Shown here one piece after another: positions 4,818-5,281 of a stretch of DNA of 5,281 bases (position 1 is the first letter of the stretch; every line of letters begins with the position of its first letter). Source of the stretch: Clostridia bacterium (GTDB lineage: Bacteria > Bacillota_A > Clostridia > Oscillospirales > CAG-272); contig JAFYRZ010000129.1 in NCBI GenBank assembly GCA_017546745.1, forward strand, positions 1-5,281. Reading direction: 5' to 3'. The notes under the pieces were generated by a model. That model saw only the letters and a program-made list of their open reading frames with translations, did not search any database and was not told where the DNA came from. The translations under genes and the position numbers were made by a program.

Positions 4818-5281
4818 ATGAAAAAACAATTATCCGTCATCGCTTTATGCCTTGTAATATGCACGCTCTTTTTGACGCTTGCTGGTTGCGCTTTGCTTGA
4901 ACCTAAAGACAAGAGCTTTAGCAAGGCAGGAATGACTATCACTCTTAACACAGGCTTTTCTGAACAGGAGATTGTTTCTCAAACCGCCTATTACGTTTCC
5001 CGGGAGACAATTGTTACCGCTCTCAAGGAAGACGGTTCAACAATAGCAGATTATACCGTTGCTGATTATGCAAAGCTTGTTTGCGAAGTGAATAAGCTTG
5101 ATAGCGATACAATAGTTGCCAAGGACGGATATGCAGAATTTACTTATGAAAAAGAAGTAAGTGGCAAGGACTATTTTTACTATGCAAGATGTTTTAAAAA
5201 CGGTACTGATTTTTGGCTTTTCCAGTTCGCTTGTGAAACCAAGAACACCGAAGAGTACAAAGCAATCTTTGAAAAGTGGGC
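4818..5281 (+). CDS. Secreted lipoprotein of unknown function (3' end outside window)
   Basis: The frame is open from ATG 4818 to the window end (154 complete codons), so the C-terminus is missing. AAAAGGAG (4801-4808) lies 9 bases upstream. The N-terminus is a textbook lipoprotein signal: MKKQ, a hydrophobic stretch (about residues 5-22), then the lipobox LAGC with Cys24 as the lipidated residue. The protein should be anchored on the outer face of the cell membrane. The mature part contains AGMTITLNTGFSEQE, then YEKEVSGKDYFYYARCFK, then DFWLFQFACE. This alternation of beta-strand-like segments resembles small Clostridial lipoproteins that are often compared with the PsbP/DcrB-like fold, but that is a recollection of pattern, not a verified match. 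No function is proposed. It diverges from the PHP gene. Confidence 0.85.
   Translation, partial: MKKQLSVIALCLVICTLFLTLAGCALLEPKDKSFSKAGMTITLNTGFSEQEIVSQTAYYVSRETIVTALKEDGSTIADYTVADYAKLVCEVNKLDSDTIVAKDGYAEFTYEKEVSGKDYFYYARCFKNGTDFWLFQFACETKNTEEYKAIFEKW

Noticed and set aside
1..5281. tRNA, rRNA, CRISPR array, transposase or phage genes
   Set aside because: No cloverleaf, rRNA-like segment, regularly spaced repeat, or mobile-element protein motif was seen on either strand.

Overview
This window looks like chromosomal DNA of a spore-former-type Bacillota, most likely an uncultured member of the Clostridia. The grounds are a spoVG gene, strong AAGGAG-type ribosome binding sites, near-consensus sigma-A promoters, U-rich intrinsic terminators, and a short Gram-positive-style lipoprotein. 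The species cannot be named from the sequence. Genes are close to balanced in base composition, while the spacers are clearly AT-rich.

Layout from left to right. The window opens with the acidic/lysine-rich C-terminal tail of an unidentified + strand gene (1-109), followed by a strong terminator (118-153). A second hairpin (253-299) lies between this gene and the convergent spoVG (304-606, minus). A divergent promoter region (607-783) separates spoVG from murC (784-2151, plus), the UDP-N-acetylmuramate--L-alanine ligase of peptidoglycan synthesis. A perfect TTGACA-17-TATAAT promoter overlaps the murC stop codon and starts a roughly 170-nt leader in front of mgtE (2353-3780), a CBS-domain magnesium channel. 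A bidirectional terminator (3796-3820) separates mgtE from a convergent PHP-domain metal-dependent hydrolase gene (3840-4517, minus), which has its own extended -10 promoter. After a roughly 230-bp AT-rich spacer carrying an inverted duplicate of that promoter region, a secreted lipoprotein gene starts at 4818 and runs off the end.

The most interesting part is the mgtE leader. It does not resemble the M-box magnesium riboswitch usually found before such genes. It contains a 13-codon ORF (MDANSRSTYFTLT, 2212-2253) behind an AAAGGA ribosome binding site, several possible and partly competing helices, and a GC-rich intrinsic terminator (2302-2329) placed just before the mgtE ribosome binding site. 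This is the layout of a transcription attenuator, possibly controlled by leader-peptide translation. It is a by-eye inference, but it can be tested.

The genes do not form one operon. Each appears to be transcribed separately: murC and spoVG diverge, mgtE has its own promoter and attenuator, and the PHP and lipoprotein genes diverge. Functionally they are a set of housekeeping genes (cell wall, septation/sporulation regulation, Mg2+ homeostasis) next to two poorly characterised genes.
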